A stretch of 64,000 bases of DNA from Sepiola atlantica (Eukaryota > Mollusca > Cephalopoda > Sepiida > Sepiolidae). Below, in pieces: positions 61,607 to 64,000 of the stretch (position 1 is its first letter; every line of letters begins with the position of its first letter). The notes under the pieces are model-generated. The model was not told the origin of the DNA, made no database searches, and saw only the letters and a program-made list of their open reading frames with translations. The translations under genes and the position numbers were made by a program. The DNA is taken from positions 14,400,939-14,464,938 of the forward strand of contig OY744553.1 in assembly GCA_963556195.1 (NCBI GenBank), in the 5' to 3' direction.

Positions 61607-61806
61607 CTTCAGTTTTTTAGGATATTAAAAAAAATTTTTTTTTAATTTTTATTTGGTTTATTCGTATTACTGTTTTCATCTTGGATGTTATTCTCACAAC
61701 GTTTTTTTTCTTCAGTTTTTTAGGATATTTAAAAAAAAATTTTTTTAAATTTTTATTTGGTTTATTCGTATTACTGTTTTCATCTTGGATGTTATTCTCA
61801 CAACGT
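61607..61806. repeat. ~98-bp tandem duplication
   Basis: TTCTTCAGTTTTTTAGGATA through ATGTTATTCTCACAACGTTT occurs twice in a row. Confidence 0.85.
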
Positions 61807-62110
61807 TTCGGCCGATGTAACCTCCGACCTTCATCTTGTCGAACTCTGGAATCTTTATGGAATCTCGAGCGGGTAGATTGTTCTCATTCCGTCAGCCATG
61901 ACCGAGAGTATCACCCGTACTGAGAATTGAACCTCAACCCCCAGAAGACTATCACTTAAAATTGATTATTACTTAGCTACCCCCGTGGATTAAATAAAGC
62001 GTTACGTTTGAAATTCCGTACAGATTTCGACAAGATGCACCTGAAGAAGGTAGGAGGTTCCATTGACCGAAACGTTGTGAGAATTTCATCCAAGATGAGA
62101 ACCATAGTCC
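61790..62110. mobile_element. tRNA-like sequence flanked by inverted CGAAACG hairpin modules
   Basis: Left: TCACAACGTTTCGGCCGATG then TAACCTCCGACCTTCATC. Right: CACCTGAAGAAGGTAGGAGG, GACCGAAACGTTGTGAGAA. Between them the minus strand holds GGGTAGCTAAGTAATAATC and GAGGTTCAATTCTCAGTACG, A- and B-box-like. Compare 19558-19870. Confidence 0.65.
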
Positions 62111-62479
62111 GAATAATTCAAATAATACAAATTATCAATCCTCATCTCAAAAATTCTGAAACATAATACTTTTTTTTTATATAATTTTTTTTTTTTTTTA
62201 AATACTTTTTGATTCTTCCCATCAATCGTTTTCACAGCCATCCACATAAGTCAGATGCAAGTTGAGTCACTCATGCAATGGTTTGCATAAAAAGCAGTTA
62301 TTGCAGCTGAAGAATTTTTCCTTTTTTTGGCGGGAAAGAGGTCACCAAATTCAAGTCCGGCTATTTAGTCCAGTCGGAATAGATTGTCTTTGGGGGGAAC
62401 AAATTGAGACCAAACTAAATTTGACATCATTGGAAAGGTTATTTTATATCAAACAAGAAAAATACCCGTCCCATGGCAG

Positions 62480-63000
62480 GTAAAATTAATTTCCCCAAAC
62501 AAAACAATTTTGCATTATTTTTATATCCCCCTACCTCAAGGTATAATGATACTAAACCCTATGTCTAGAATACATATTCTAATTTTGATCAAAATCCATG
62601 AAATTATTTTCATTCTAAAAACTCTAAAATTCAATGCTTGAGAAGAAATTGAAAATCAGAGAATCTATCTTAATTGGTATCTAATGAATATGGATCAAAT
62701 TTAATGCAAATCTGAAATATTTAAACTTTTAAATGGGAGGTTGTGCCCCCTAAAAACCCATTAAAATATTCCAAAGAAACTGACATTTGGGGAATATTTA
62801 TTAATTGATGTCTAATACCTATTCTTAAAATTTTACCCAGCTTTGCCCCCTCCGCCTAAAACTAAGTTAAACTAAATATAGCCCAAATTACCAACTTTTA
62901 CACTTAGCGGCTGTGTTTCAAAGTTCATAATGATCAGTTAATTAGTTTAGGAGTGAATCCTGTACATACAAATACATAAACATATACGCATATTTAACTT
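62480..63000. mobile_element. Possible Helitron-derived sequence
   Basis: CAGTTAATTAGTTTAGGAGT then GAATCCTGTACATACAAATA followed by TATAAATAGAGAC resembles the region near the end of non-autonomous Helitrons of invertebrates. No terminal CTRRT hairpin was seen. Confidence 0.3.
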
Positions 63001-63058
63001 TATATAAATAGAGACGAATCGGGCATTCACTGTGTATTATACAAACAATAAACATGTT

Positions 63059-63640
63059 TCACTGCAGTTTCAGGTTTTAACTCATCAAACCCTTTCCACC
63101 AGCAACCCAGGCATTTCAGGATAAATTATTTGCAAGCTAATTTATTTATGATTTATTTACTTCAAAAGTGCTCAATACATGAGTAAAGCTTAGTATGAAA
63201 ATATTCTTATGGCAAGCAAGTTACACAGATATGTGTTTTGCTCCTTAAGAGCTCATCAGGCTGAGTGAAACAGAGATTTATGTGTAGCTTGCTTGCCATA
63301 AGTATATTTTTATATATATTTTGTGTATTATATTTAAAATAGCAACAGCAATATGCACAATACAGAATTAAGACCTTTTAAATATTTTCTCTTTTTTTCT
63401 ACCGTAACTTTTGAAATGCTGAGAATATGTCGCTATATTATTGTTTAATTCTAATGTTATTTTTATATATATATTTTTTTATTTGCAAATAGCTTCACTC
63501 ATGAAATGTAAAAACGCAAATTAAATCTTGTAGATGCTCCGAGGTCAGTCATCAGTGATGAAGTCGTTTCATTGTAAGTTTCAGGTTTGAAAATCATCAG
63601 ATCCGCTCCACCAGCAACCCAGGCATTTCTCAAAATAAAA
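63059..63640. repeat. Two ~60-bp repeats, CACCAGCAACCCAGGCATTT
   Basis: GTTTCAGGTTTTAACTCATC through CAACCCAGGCATTTC at 63068-63120 recurs in diverged form at 63578-63632. Confidence 0.65.
63150..63320. repeat. Hairpin with hammerhead-like core
   Basis: AAAATATTCTTATGGCAAGC with GTTACACA pairs with TGTAGCTTGCTTGCCATAAG and TATATTTT. In the loop the minus strand reads CCTGATGAGCTCTTAAGGAG then CAAAAC: CTGATGA plus a stem II, but AAAA in place of GAAA. Confidence 0.6.
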
Positions 63641-63984
63641 ATGCCCCCTCCTTCTCTTTGAATAAAACATACGTTTTAGCAGTCACATATTTTGATGTAT
63701 TGTTTCCTCTTGATGTAAATAGACACATTTATCGCTGAGTCATTGGCCTATTGACCAATCAGATGACTTATCACATAAATACAGTTTGTTGAACTTGTTC
63801 TTTGAAGTGTCCACACAAGTGTATTCCCACCGTCAGTTGGAGTCAGACAGTGGTACTAATCGGATGTGCTGAGGTTGGTCCCTTCTAACTCAGCAGTCTA
63901 AAATGGAATTTACAAGGATGTGTGACCCCCCCCCCCTCCCCCTGCGTAAAGATTGCTGTTGGCTGTTTTTAATTCTTTTTCAGT

Positions 63985-64000
63985 ACTGCCAAAATGGCCT
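63985..64000 (+). other. Possible splice acceptor and exon start at window edge
   Basis: TTTTTAATTCTTTTTCAG ends at 63983-63984 and is followed by TACTGCCAAAATGGCCT. The acceptor resembles those of VPS37A, but only 16 bases follow, so no product can be named. Confidence 0.25.

Overview
The window is eukaryotic nuclear DNA from an animal: AT-rich, intron-rich and full of repeats. The one host gene I can support is the ESCRT-I subunit VPS37A on the + strand. Ten coding exons, all with consensus splice sites and mutually compatible phases, lie between 1704 and 37836. They join into a 345-residue C-terminal part of the protein; the first exon or exons (about 50 residues in the human protein) lie left of the window. 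The mobile-element fragments (LINE C-termini with GAT-type tails, U2-headed SINEs, Tc1/mariner and hAT relics) suggest a lophotrochozoan, most likely a mollusc. That assignment is inference; no marker gene proves it.

Layout. 1-1703: repeat-rich lead-in holding a minus-strand U2-headed SINE. 1704-37836: VPS37A, with nine introns of 1.0 to 5.5 kb made mostly of dispersed repeats, LINE fragments, foldback DNA elements and minisatellites. The arrays have units of 29, 18, 13, ~57, ~57 and ~34 bp. 37837-~38100: 3' UTR with several AATAAA signals. 38100-64000: no supported host gene. This part holds a 30-bp minisatellite, a long TA-rich array, a 5S rRNA-like sequence, Tc1/mariner relics, a pair of hammerhead-ribozyme-like motifs around a tRNA-like sequence, several near-perfect palindromes, a nested inverted repeat with an IS1595/Merlin-type transposase C-terminus, a dimeric tRNA-derived SINE, hAT-type elements and Helitron-like debris. 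A splice-acceptor-like sequence at the right edge may begin the next gene.

How it fits together. VPS37A is a core part of ESCRT-I (with TSG101, VPS28 and MVB12 or UBAP1), which sorts ubiquitinated membrane cargo into multivesicular endosomes. Everything else is best read as mobile or satellite DNA. The points most worth following up are the SINE family whose 5' end matches the branch-site-recognition part of U2 snRNA and which carries target-site duplications of 9 to 15 bp; the hammerhead-like pair near 44.4-44.8 kb; the recurring tRNA-like plus CTGAAGA/CGAAACG hairpin composites; and the foldback elements with intact 8-bp duplications.
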